From positions 1 through 38,666 of the forward strand of contig CAXKVV010000880.1 in NCBI GenBank assembly GCA_964058805.1: a stretch of 38,666 nt of DNA, in the 5' to 3' direction. The notes beneath the pieces are model-generated. The model was given only the letters and a program-made list of their open reading frames with translations. It searched no databases and had not been told where the DNA came from. This stretch comes from Schoenoplectus triqueter (Eukaryota > Streptophyta > Magnoliopsida > Poales > Cyperaceae). How positions within the stretch are numbered: position 1 is the first letter of the stretch; every line of letters starts with the position of its first letter. Positions 1 to 12,250 of the stretch are shown here, piece after piece. The position numbers and the translations under genes were made by a program.

Positions 1-3000
1 AAAAACGAGTGCGGGCAAGCAAAACATGAAAACGGGACCCGACGCCCTCGTTAATGTCGAAAACGAGTCCGGGAGCACAAAACATTTAAACGGGACCCGA
101 CGCCCTCGGTACGACCAAAAACAAGACCGGGCGCCCAAAAAAAATGAAAATGGGACCCAACTCCCTCGGTACAGCCTAAAACGATTCCAAGAGCGCAAAA
201 CATGAAAACAGGAGCCGACGCCCTTGGTATCGCCGAAACTGAGTCCGGGCGCGCAAAACATTAAAACGGGAGCTGACGCCCTCGGTACCGCCCAAAACGA
301 GTCTGGCTGGGCAAAACATGTAAATGAGACCCGACGTGATATGTACCGCCGAAAATGAGTTCGGGAGTGCAAAACATGTAAACGAGACCCGATGCCCTCG
401 GTACAGCCGAAAACGAGTCTAGGCGCTCAAAACATGAAAACGAGTCCCGACGCCCTCGGTAACGTCGAAAATGAGTCCGGGTGCGCAAAACATGAAAACG
501 AGACCTGGTGCACACGACACAGCCGAAAACGATTCCGACGGCGCAAAACATGAAAACGGGACCCGACACCCTCGGTACCGCCGAAAACGAGTCCGGGAAA
601 GCAAAACATGAAAACGGGACCCGATGCCCTCGGTACCGCCGAAAACGAGTCCGGAAGCGCAAAACATGAAAACAGGACCCGACGCCCACGGTACCGCCGA
701 AAGCGAGTCCGGGCGCGTAAAACATGAAAACGGGACCCCACGCCTCGGTTCCCCTTAAAACGAGAACGGGCGCGCAAAACATGAAAACGGGACCAGACAC
801 ACTCCGTACCGCCGAAGATGAGTCCGGGCGCATAAAACATGAAAACGGAACCCCACGAGCCGGTACTCCTTAAAATGGGAACTGGCGCACAAAACATGAA
901 AACGGGACAAGACGCACAGGACACCGCCGAAAACGAGTCCGAGCGCGCAAAACCTGATAACGGGACCCGATGCCCTCGGTACCGCCGAAAACGAGTCGGG
1001 CGAGCAAAACATGAAAACGGGACCCGATGCCCTCGGTACCGACGAAAATGAGTACGGGCGAGCAAAACATGTAAACGGGACCCGACGCACTCCGTACCTT
1101 CGAAAACAAGTCCGGCGCGCAAAACATTAAATCGGGACCCGACGCGATCGGTACCACAGAAAATGAGTCCGTGAGCGCAAAACATGAAAACGGGAACCGA
1201 CGCCCTCGATACCGAAGAAAACGAGTACGGGCGCGTAAAACAAGAAAACGGGACCCCACGCCTCGGTACCCCTTAAAATTAGAACTGGCGCGCAAAACAT
1301 AAACACGGGAGAAGACGCACTCGGTACCGTCGAAAACGAGTCCGGGAGCGCAAAACATGAAAACGGGACAATACGTAGAGGACACCGCCGAAAACGAGTC
1401 CGAGCGCACAAAACTTGAAAACGGGACCCGACGACCTCGGTACCGCCGAAAATGAGTCCGGGCGATCAAAACATGAAAACGGGACCGGACGCCCTCGGTA
1501 CCACCGAAAATGAGTCCGGGAGAGCAAAACATGAAAACGGGACCCGACGCGATCGGTTCCGCCGAAAATGAGTCCCGGATTGCAAAACATGAAAACGGGA
1601 CCCGACGTCCTTGTTACCGTCGAAAATGATACGGGAGCGCAAAACATGTAAACGGGACCCGACGCACTCGGTATGGCCGAAAAACAAGTCCGGGCGCACA
1701 AAATAATGAAAACGGGACCCGACTCCCTCGATACAACCAAAAATGATTCCGGGAGCGCAAAACAAGAAAACGGGAGCCGACACCCTCGGTGTCGCTGAAA
1801 ATGAGTCCGGGCGCGCAAAACATGAAAATGGGAGCCAACGCCCTCGGTACCGCCAAAAACGAGTCCGAGTGGGCAAAAAAATGTAAAACGGGACCCCACG
1901 CCCTCGGTACAGCTGAAAACGAGCCCGGTAGCGCACTAAAAGGAACCTTACGCCCTCGGTACCGACGAAAACGAGTCTGAGAGCGCAAAACTTGAAAATG
2001 TCATCGACGCCCTCGATACAGCTGAAAACGAATACGGGAGCGCAAAACATCAAAACGGGATCGGACTCTCACGGTACAGGCAAAAACAAGTTCGGGCGCG
2101 CAAAACATGAAAACGGGACCTGACGCCATCGGTATCGCCGAAATCGAGTGCGGGCGTGCAAAAAATGAAAACGGGACCCGATGCCCTCGGTACCGCCAAA
2201 AATGAGTCCGGACCGACAATACATTAAAACGGCACACGACGCCTTCGGTACTGCTAAAAACGAATTCGGGAGCGCAAAACATGTAAACGAGACCTGACGC
2301 CCTCGGTACGGCCGAAAAGTAGTCCGGGCGCACAAAAAAAATGAAAACTGGACCCGACGCCCTTGGTGCAGCCGAAAACGAGTTTGGGCGCGCAAAACAT
2401 GAAAACGGGACCCGACGCCCTCGGTACTGCAGAAAATAAGTGCGGGCGCGCAAAACATGAAAACGGGACCCGACGTCCCCGGTACCACAAAAAATGAGTG
2501 TTGGCATGCAAAACATGAAAATGGGACCCGACGCCCACGATACCGTCGAAAACGACTCCGGGAGCGCAAAACATGTAAACGGGACCCGACGCCCTCGGTA
2601 CGGCAGAAAATAAGTCCGGGCGCGTAAAAAAATGAAATCGAGACCAAATGCCCCTGGTACCGCGGAACAAGATTTCGGAGCCGCAATACATTAAAACGGG
2701 ACCTGACGCCCTCGGTACCACCGAAAATGAGTCCGGGAGCGCAAAACATGAAAACGGGACTTGATGCCCTCGGTACAACCGAAACCGAGTTCGGGCCCAA
2801 AAAAAAATATAAACGGGACCCGACGCCCTCGGTACAGCCGAAAACGAGTCTAGGCGCGCAAAACATGAAAACGGCACCCGTCGCCCTCGGTAACGCAGAA
2901 AATGAGTGCGGGCTTGCAAAACATGAAAATGGGAGCCGACGCCCTCGGTATTGCAGAAAACGAGTGCGGGAGCGCAAAACATGGAAACGGGACCCGACGC

Positions 3001-6000
3001 CCTCGTTACAGCCGAAAACGAGTCCGGGAGCGCAAATCATGTAAACGGGACCCGACGCCCTGGATACAGCCGAAAACGAGTCTAGGCGCGCAAAACATGA
3101 AAACGGGACCCGACGCCCTCGTTACCGTCGAAAATGAGTCCGGGAGCGCAAGACATGTAAACGGAACCCGACACACTCGGTAAGGCCGAAAACGAGTCCG
3201 AGTGCGCAAAACATGAAAACGGAATCTGACGCCCTCGGTACCGCCGAAAACGAGTCCGGGCGCGCAAAACATGAAAACGGGATCTGACTCCCTCGGTACA
3301 GCCAAAAACGAGTCCAGGAGTGCAAAACATGAAAATGAGGCCTGACATCGTCGGTACCGCCGAAAGCAAGTTCGAGCGCGCAAAACATGAAAATGAGAAC
3401 TGACGCCCTCTGTTCCACCGAAAATGAGTTCGGGAGCGCAAAACATGAAAATGGGAGCCGACGCCCACGGTACGGCCAAAAACAAGTCCGACCGCGCAAA
3501 AAATGAAAACGGGACCCAACTCCCTCGTTACATCCAGAATATGAAAACGGGACCCGACGCCCTCGGTACCGCAGAAAAATAAGTTCTGGCGCGCCAAACG
3601 AGAAAATGGGACCTGACGCCCTCTGTACCGTAGAAAAAACGAGTGCGGGCGCGCAAAACATGAAAACAGGACCCGACGCCCTCGCTACCGCAGAAAACGA
3701 GTCTGAGCGCGCAATTCATGAAAACAGGAGCCGACACCCTCGGTACCGCCGAAAACGAGTCGGGGTGCACAAAAAAAAAGAAAACGGGGCCCGACGCCCT
3801 AGATACTGCCGAAAACGAGTGTGGGAGCGCAAAACATGAAAACGGGACCCGACACCCTCGGTACCGTAGAAAATGAGTGCGGGCGCGCAAAACATGAAAA
3901 CAGGACCTGACACCCTCGGTACAGTAGAAAATGAGTACAGGCGCGTAAAATATAAAAACGGGACCCGACGTCCTCGTTACCGTCGAAAATGAGTCCAGGA
4001 GCGCAAGACATGTAAACCGGACCCGACACACTCTGTACGGCCGAAAACGAGTCGGAGTGCGCAAAACATGAAAACGGGATCTGACTCCCACGGTACAGCC
4101 AAAAACGAGTCTGGGCGTGCAAAACATGAAAACGAGAACCGACGCCCTCGGTACCGCCGATAGTGAGTCATGGAGCGCAAAACTTGAAAACGGGACCCGA
4201 CATCCTCGGTACCGATGAAAACGAGCATGTGCGCGCAAAACATGAAAACGGGAACCAACGCCCTCGGTACCGACGAAAACATGTTTGTGGGCGCAAAATT
4301 TGAAAACGGGACCCGACATCCTCGGTACCGTCGAAAACGAGCCCGGTAGCGCAAAACATGAAAAAGGAACCTGACGCCCTCTCTACCGCCGAAAATGAGT
4401 CCGGGCGCGCAGAAAATGAAAAAGGGACCTGACGCCCTCTGTACCGCCCAAAATTTGTCCGGGCATGCAACACATGAAAATGGGACCTAACACCCTCGGT
4501 ACCGCCGAAAAAGAGTATGGGCAAGCAAAACATGAGAACGGGACACGACGCCATCGGTTCTCCGAAGAGGAGTCCGGGCGTGCAAAATATGAGAACGGGA
4601 CCCGACGCCATCGGTACCGCCGAAAAAGAGTCTGGGAGCGCAAAACATGAAAACGGGACCCGACGTCGTCGGTACCGATGAAAACTAGTCCGAGAGCACA
4701 AAACATGAAAATGCGACCGACGCCCTCGATACAGCTGAAAACAAGTACGAGCACGCAAAACATCAAAACGGGATATGACTCACACGGTACAGCCAAAAAG
4801 GAGTTCGGGCGCGCAAAGCATGAATACGGGAGCCGACGCCCTCGGTACCGCCGAAAAGGAGTCCGGGCGCGCAAAACATGGAAACGGGACCCGACGCCCT
4901 CGGAACCGCCTTCAACGAGTCCGGACCGGCAATACATTAAAACACCACCCAACGCCTTCGGTACTGCTGAAAATGAGTCCGGAAGAGCAAAACATGAAAA
5001 TGGGACCGAACGCCCTCGGTACTGCTGAAAACGAGAACGAGCGCGCAAAACATGAAACTGGGACCTAACGCCCTCAGTACTGCCGAAAACGAATCCGGGC
5101 TAGCAAAACATGAAAACAGGACCGAATGTCCTCCGTACCACAGAAAATGAGTCCAGACCCGCAATACATTAAAATGGGACCTGATGCCCTCGATATCGGC
5201 GATAACAAGTCTGGAAGCACAAAACATGAAAACAGGACCTAACGCCCTCGGTACAGCCAAAAACGAGTCCGAGCGCGCAAAACATGTAAACGGGAACCGA
5301 CGCACTCGATACCGTCGAAAACGAGTTCGGGCGCGTAAAACATGAAAAAGGGACAAGACGCCCTCGGTACCGCAGAAAACGTGTTCGAACTCGCAATACT
5401 TTAAAACGGGACCTGACGCCCTCGGAACCGCCGAAAATGAATCCGGACTAGTAAAACATGAAAAAAGGGACAAAAAATGGGAGTCGACGCCCACAGTACG
5501 GCCGAAAACGAGGCCGGGCGCGCAAAAAATTTAAAACGGGACCCAACTCCCTCGTTACTTCCGAAAATGAGTTTGGGCGCGCAAAATATGATAACGAGAC
5601 CCGACGCCCTCGGTACCGCAGAAAATAAGTTCGGGCGCGCCAAACAGGAAAACGGGACTCGACACCCTCGGTACATTAGATAATGAGTACAGGCGCGTAA
5701 AATATGAAAACGGGACCCGACGCCCTCATTACCGTCGAAAATGAGTCCGGGAGCGCAAGACATGTAAACGGGACCCGACACACTCGGTAAGGCCGAAAAC
5801 GAGTCCGAGTGTGTAAAACATGAAAACGGGATCTAACTCCCTCGGTACAGCCAAAAACAAGTCCGGGCGCGCAAAACATGAAAACGGGAACCGACGCCCT
5901 CGGTACCGTCGAAAAAGAGTCTAATTGCGCAAAATTTGAAAACGGGACCCGACGCCCTCGGTACCGTCGAAAACGAGTCTGATTGCGCAAAACATGAAAA

Positions 6001-7592
6001 TAGGACCCGACACACCCGGTACCGTCGAAAATGAGTTCGGGCGCGCAAAATATGAAAAAGGGACAAGACGCCCTCGATACCACAGAAAACGTGTTCGGAC
6101 TCGTAATACATTAAAACGAGACCCGACGCCCTCGGAACCGCCGAAAATAAGTCTAGGTGCACAAAATATGAATTTGGGACCCGAAGCCCTCGGTACAGCA
6201 GAAAACAAGTGCGGGCGCGCAAAACATGAAAACAAAACCTGACGCCCTCGTTACCGCCGAAAATGAGTCCGGGAGCGCAAAACATGTAAACGGGACCCGA
6301 CGCCCTCGGTACGTCCGAAAACGATTCCGGGCGCGCAAAACATGAAAACGGGATCCGACTCCCTCGGTACAGCCAAAAACGAGTCCGGGAGTGCAAAACA
6401 TTAAAATGAGGCCCGACACCGTCGGTAACGCCGAAAGTGAGTCTGGGCGCGCAAAACATGAAAACGGGAACCGACGCCCTCGGTTCCGCCGAAAATGAGT
6501 CCGGGAGCGCAAAACATGAAAATGGGAGCTGACGCCCACGATACGGCCGAAATCGAGTTCGGGCGTGCAAAAAAATGAAAACGGGACCCGACTCCCTCGT
6601 TACATCCGAAAATGAGTTTGGGCGCGCAAAATATGAAAACGAGACTCGACACCCTCTGTACCGCAGAAAATAAGTTCGGGCGCACCAAACAGGAAAACGG
6701 GACCCGACGCCCTCGGTACCGTAGAAAACGAGTGCGGGCACGCAAAACATGTAAACGGGACCCGACGCCCTCGGTACTGCAGAAAACGAGTCTGAGCGCG
6801 TAATTCATGAAAACGGGAGCCGATGCCCTCGGTACCGCCAAAAACGAGTCAGGGCACGCGAAAAAATGAAAACGGGGCCCGACGCCTTAGATACAGCCGA
6901 AAACAAGTCTGGACGCGCAAACCATGAAAACGGGACCCGACGCCCTCGGTACAATAGAAAATGAGTACGGGAGAGTAAAATATGAAAACGGGACCTGACG
7001 CCCTCGTTACCGTAGAAAATGAGTCCGGGAGCGCAAGACATGTAAAAGGGACCCGACACACTCGGTAAGGCCGAAAACGAGTTCGAGTGCGCAAAACATG
7101 AAAACGGGATCTGACTCTCTCGGTACAGCCAAATACGAGTCCGGACGCGCAAAACATGAAAACGGGAACCGACGCCCTCGGTACCGCCGAAAGTGAGTCA
7201 TGGAGCGCAAAATTTGAAAACGGGACCCGACATCCTCGGTACCGCTTAAAACGAGCCCGTACGCGCAAAACATGAAAACGGGAACCGACTCCCTCGGTAC
7301 CGACGAAAACGAGTCTTTGAGCGCAAAACTTGAAAACGGGACCCGACATCCTCGGTACCGTCGAAAACGAGCCTGGTAGCGCAAAAGATGAAAAAGGAAC
7401 CTGTCGCCCTCGCTACCGCCGAAAACGAGTCTAAGCGCGCAGAAAATGAAAAAGGGACCTGACGCCCTCTGTACCGCCCAAAATGTGTTCGGGCATGCAA
7501 AAATTGAAAACGGGACCTGACCCTCGGTACCGCCGAAAAAGAGTATGAGCGCGCTCTGTACCGCCCAAAATGTGTTCGGGCATGCAAAAATT
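1..7592 (+). repeat. 58-bp satellite array, left block, forward orientation
   Basis: Tandem monomers of 58 bp: successive GCAAAACATG boxes start at 543, 601 and 659. The consensus is GC-rich and carries a GGTACC (KpnI) core inside the palindrome CGGTACCG. The array already runs mid-monomer at position 1, so it extends leftward out of the window. Monomers differ by scattered substitutions, many of them C to T or G to A at CpG sites (for example AACGAG versus AATGAG). Some have A-tract length changes (the AAAAAAATG variants). No gene is supported here. The long ORFs on the minus strand repeat a 58-residue pattern, as expected when a 58-bp unit is read through three frames. Multi-monomer variant combinations recur, for example the ACTCCCTCGTTAC variant near 3,514, 5,541 and 6,586. 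This indicates ancient segmental amplification. Confidence 0.97.
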
Positions 7593-9117
7593 GGCCGTAC
7601 CGAGGGCTCGTTTTTGGCCGTACCGAGGGCGTCGGGTCCCGTTTACATGTTTTCGGCGGTGACAAGGGCGTCAGGTCCTGTATCAATGTTTTGCGCGCCC
7701 GCACTTGTTTTCTGCTGTACCGAGGGCTTCGGGTCCCGATTTTATGTTTTGTGCTCCTAGACTTGTTTTCGGCGGTTCCGAGGGCGTCGTGTCCCGTTTT
7801 AATGTAATGCGAGTCCGGACACGTATTCTGCGGTACCGAGGGCGTCTTGTCCCTTTTTCATGTTTTGCGCGCCCGAAGTCGTTTTCGACGGTACCGAGTG
7901 CGTCGGGTCCTATTTTCATGTTTTGCGCGCTCGTACTCATTTTCGACGGTACCGAGTTTGTCGGGTCCTGTTTTCATGTTTTGCGCGCTCGAACTCATTT
8001 TTGGCTGTACCGAGGGTGTGAGGTCTCGTTTTCATGTTTTGTGCTCCCAGACCTGTTTTCGGCGGTACCAAGGGCGTCGGGTCCCGTTTGAATGTACTGC
8101 GGGTCCGGACTCATTTTCTGCGGTACCTAGGGCATTCGGTCCTGTTTTCATGTTTTGCTAGCCCGGATTCGTTTTCGGCGGTTACGAGGGCGTCGGGTCC
8201 CGTTTTAAAGTATTGCGAGTTCGGACACGTTTTCTGCGGTACCGAGGGCGTCTTGTCCCTTTTTCATGTTTTTAGCGCCCGAACTCGTTTTTGACGGTAC
8301 CGAGTGCGTCGTGTCCCGTTATCATGTTTTGCGCGCTCGGACTCATTTTTGGCTGTACCGAGGGCGTCAGGTCCTATTTTCATGTTTTGCGCTCCCAGAC
8401 TCGTTATCGGCGATACCGAGGGCGTCGGGTCCCATTTTAATGTATTGCGGGTGTGGACTCATTTTCTGCGGTACTGAGGGCATTCGGTCCCGTTTTCATT
8501 TTTGGTAGCCCGGATTTATTTTCGGCAGTACCGAGGCCTTAGGTCCCAATTTCATGTTTTGCGCACCCGTTCTCGTTTTCAGCGGTACCGAGGGCGTTAG
8601 GTCCCGTTTTCATGTTTTGCTCTTCCAGACAAATTTTCAGCAGTGCCGAAGGCGTTGGGTGCCGTCTTAATGTATTGCCGGTCCGGACTCATTTTCGGCG
8701 GTACCGAGGGCATCGGGTCCCGTTTTCATGTTTTGCGTGCCCGGACTCCTTTTCGGCGATACCAAGATCGTCGGCTCTCGTTTTCACGCTTCACGCGCCC
8801 GAACTCGTTTTTGGCTTTACCGTGCGAGTGAGATCCCGTTTTGATGTTTTGCGCGCTCGTACTTGTTTTTGGCTGTACCGTGCGAGTCAGATCCCGTTTT
8901 GATGTTTTGCGCGCTCGTACTTGTTTTCAGCTATATCGAGGGCATCAGTCTCGTTTTTATGTTTTGTGCTCTCGGACTAGTTTTCATCGGTACCGACGAC
9001 GTCGCGTCCCGTTTTCGTGTTTTGCGCTCCTGGACTCTTTTTCGGCGGTACCAATGGCGTCGGGTCCGGTTCTCATGTTTTGCACGCCCGGACTCGTTTT
9101 CGGAGAACCAATGGCGC
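7593..9117 (-). repeat. Inverted block of the 58-bp satellite
   Basis: Here the monomers read as the reverse complement: GTTTTCATGTTTTGCGCGCC and CGGTACCGAGGGCGTCGGG motifs replace the forward ones. The left breakpoint follows GGGCATGCAAAAATTG near 7,593. The right breakpoint is near 9,117, where CCAATGGCG meets CGAAAAACATG. Reverse-complemented, the block follows the same order of variant monomers as about 4,543-6,315 of the forward array. Examples are the ACTAGTCCGAGAGCACA variant at 4,685 and the GGGACCCGAAGCCCTCGG variant at 6,177. The block is therefore a diverged inverted paralogue of that segment, with some monomers lost. Confidence 0.93.
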
Positions 9118-9730
9118 GAAAAACATGAAAACGTGAACCGACGCCCTCGGTACAGCCGAAAATGAGCCAAGGAGCACAAAACTTGAAAACAGGACCCGGC
9201 ATCCTCGGTACCGCTGAAAACAAGCATGTGCGCGCAAAACATGAAAACGGGAACCGACGCCCTCGGTACCGACAAAAACGAGTCCGGGCGCGCATAAAAT
9301 GAACAAGGGACCTGACGCCCTCTATACCGCCCAAAATGAGTCCGGGCATGCAAAACATGAAAACGTGACCTGACACCCTCGATACCGCTGAAAAAGAGTA
9401 TGGGCGCGCAAAACATGAGAACGGGACCCGACGCCATCGGTACCACCGAAAAAGAGTCCGGGAGCGCAAAACATGAAAACGGGACCCGACGTCGTCGGTA
9501 CCGACGAAAACTAGTCTGAGAGGACAAAACATGAAAACGGGATCTGACTCGCACGGTACAGCCAAAAACGAGTTCGGGCGCGCAAAGCATGAAAACGGGA
9601 ACCGACGCCCTCGGTACCGCCGAAAATGAGTCCGGACCAGCAATACATTAAAACGACACCTGACGTCTTCGGTACAGCTGAAAATGAGTCCGGAAGAGCA
9701 AAACATGAAAACGGGACCTAACGCCCTCGG

Positions 9731-10078
9731 TACCGCAGAAAATGAGTCTGGGCGCGCAAAACATGAAAACGGGACCCGACGACCTCGGTACCGCCGAAAA
9801 CGAGTTCGAACCGATAGTACATGAAAACGGCACCCGACGCCTTCGGTACTGCTGAAAACGAGAACGGGCACGCAAAACATGAAATAGGGACCTGACGCCC
9901 TCGGTACCGCAGAAAATGAGTCTGGGCGCGCAAAACATGAAAACGGGACCCGACGACCTCGGTACCGCCGAAAACGAGTTCGGACCGATAGTACATGAAA
10001 ACGGCACCCGACGCCTTCGGTACTGCTGAAAACGAGAACGGGCACGCAAAACATGAAATAGGGACCTGACGCCCTCGG
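9731..10078 (+). repeat. 174-bp (3-monomer) higher-order repeat, two copies
   Basis: TACCGCAGAAAATGAGTC recurs at 9,731, 9,905 and 10,079, exactly 174 bp (3 x 58) apart. The copies share diagnostic variants: a GACCTCGG monomer, a monomer carrying GATAGTACATGAAAACGGC, and one ending CATGAAATAGGGACC. They are nearly identical to each other, far more so than adjacent monomers, which marks recent tandem duplication. Confidence 0.92.
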
Positions 10079-10107
10079 TACCGCAGAAAATGAGTCCAGA
10101 CCCGATA

Positions 10108-11035
10108 CATTAAAACGGAGCCCGACGCCGTCGATATCGCCGAAAATGAGTCTGGGAGCGCAAAACATGATAACAGGACCTAACACCCTCGGAACAGCCA
10201 AGAACGAGTCTGAGCGCGCAACACATGAAAACGGGACCCAACGCACTCGGTACCGTCGAAAGCGAGTCTGAGCGCACAAAACATGAAAACGGTACCCGAC
10301 GCCCTCGGTACCGCAGAAAACGTGTCTGGACTCGCAATACATTAAAACGGGACCCGACGCCCTCAGAACCGCCGAAAACAAGTCTAGGAGCACAAAACAT
10401 GAAATCGGGACCCGAAGCCCTCGGTAGAGTAGAAAACAAGTGCGGGCGCGCAAAACATGAAAACAGGACCCGACGCCCTCGTTACCGCCGAAAACGAGTC
10501 CGGGAGCGCAAAACATGTAAACGGGACCAGACGGCCTTGGTACGGCCGAAAACGAGTCCGGGCGCGCAAAACATTAAAACAGAGCCCGACGCCGTCGGTA
10601 TCGCCGAAAATGAGTCTGGGAGCGCAAAACATGATAACAGGACCTAACACCCTCGGAACAGCCAAGAACGAGTCTGAGCGCGCAACACATGAAAACGGGA
10701 CCCAACGCACTCGGTACCGTCGAAAGTGAGTCTGAGCGCACAAAACATGAAAACGGTACCCGACGCCCTCGGTACCGCAGAAAACGTGTCTGGACTCGCA
10801 ATACATTAAAACGGGACCCGACGCCCTCAGAACCGCCGAAAACAAGTCTAGGAGCACAAAACATGAAATCGGGACCCGAAGCCCTCGGTAGAGTAGAAAA
10901 CAAGTGCGGGCGCGCAAAACATGAAAACAGGACCCGACGCCCTCGTTACCGCCGAAAACGAGTCCGGGAGCGCAAAACATGTAAACGGGACCAGACGGCC
11001 TTGGTACGGCCGAAAACGAGTCCGGGCGCGCAAAA
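10108..11035 (+). repeat. 464-bp (8-monomer) higher-order repeat, two tandem copies
   Basis: The segment starting CATTAAAACGGAGCCCG at 10,108 restarts at 10,572 and ends at 11,036. The spacing is 464 bp, exactly 8 x 58. By eye I see only about three differences between the copies (GTCGATATC/GTCGGTATC, ACGGAGCC/ACAGAGCC, GAAAGCGAG/GAAAGTGAG). The related segment at 15,069-15,532 has a single copy. Confidence 0.92.
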
Positions 11036-12005
11036 CATGAAAACGAGATCTGACTCCCTCGATACAGCCAAAAACGAGTCCGGGAGTACAAAACATCAAA
11101 ATGAGGCCCGACACCGTCGGTACCGCCGAAAGCAAGTTCAGGCGCGCAAAACATGAAAACAGGAACCGACGCCCTCGGTTCCGCCGAAAATGAGTCCGGG
11201 AGCGCAAAACATGAAAATTTGAGCCGACGCCCACGGTGCGGCCGAAAATGAGTCCGGGCGTGCAAAAAAATGTAAACGGGACCCGACGCCCTCGGAACGC
11301 CCGAACACGAGTCTGGGCGCGCAAAAAAATGAAAATTGTATCCGACGCCCTTGGTACAGCCGAAAAAGAGTCTGGGCGCACAAAACATGAAAACGGGACC
11401 CGACGCCCTCGGCACCGCAGAAAATGAGTGCGGGCGAGCAAAACATGAAAACGGAACCGAACTCCCTCGTTACCGCCGAAAACTAGTCCGGGAGTGCAAA
11501 ACATGTAAACGGGACCCGACGCCCTCGATACGGCTGAAAACGAGTCAGGGGGCGCAAAAAATTAAAAAACAGGACCCGACTCACTCATACAGACAAAAAC
11601 GATTATGGGCGCGCAAAACATGAAAATGGGTGCCGACGCCCTCGGTATCGCTGAAAATGAGTCCGGGCGCATAAAACATGTACCGCCAAAAACGAGTCCA
11701 GGCGGGCAAAAAAATGAAAAACGGGACCCGACGCCCTCGGTATAGCTGAAAACGAGTCTGGGCGCGCAAAACATCAAAAAATGGAACCCGACAACCCCGG
11801 TACTGTAGAAAACACAAAAATGAGACCCGACGCCCTCGGTACTATAGAAAACGACTGCGGGTGCGCAAATCCTGAAAACGGGACCCGACGCCCTCGTTAC
11901 CGCCGAAAACGAGTCCGGGAGAGCAAAACAAGTAAACGGGACCCGACGCCCTCGGAACGGCAGAAAACGAGTCCGGGCGGGCAAAACATGAAAACGGGAA
12001 CCGAC

Positions 12006-12250
12006 GTCGTCGGTACCGACGAAAACTAGTCTGAGAGGACAAAACATGAAAACGGGATCTGACTCACACGGTACAGCCAAAAAAGAGTTCGGGCGCGCAA
12101 AGCATGAAGACGGGAACCGACGCCCTCGGTACCGCCGAAATTGAGTCCGGACCAGCAATACATTAAAACGACACCTGACGTCTTCGGTACAGCTGAAAAT
12201 GAGTCCGGAAGAGCAAAACATGAAAACGGGACCTAACGCCCTCGGTACCA
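12006..12250 (+). repeat. 245-bp satellite segment, copy of 9,491-9,735
   Basis: Starting at GTCGTCGGTACCGACGAAAA, this stretch is collinear with 9,491-9,735 at an offset of 2,515 bp. It shares the CTAGTCTGAGAGGACAAAAC, GGACCAGCAATACATTAAAA and GACACCTGACGTCTTCGG variants. It begins exactly where the 10,572-12,005 versus 15,069-16,502 homology stops, so 9,491-12,005 behaves as one large repeat unit. Confidence 0.85.

Noticed and set aside
8984..10516. Minus-strand ORF of 510 codons (and dozens of ORFs of 100-415 codons) in the satellite
   Set aside because: They are readings of a stop-free 58-bp repeat through all frames. Their products repeat with a 58-residue period, and overlapping ORFs exist in other frames of the same DNA.
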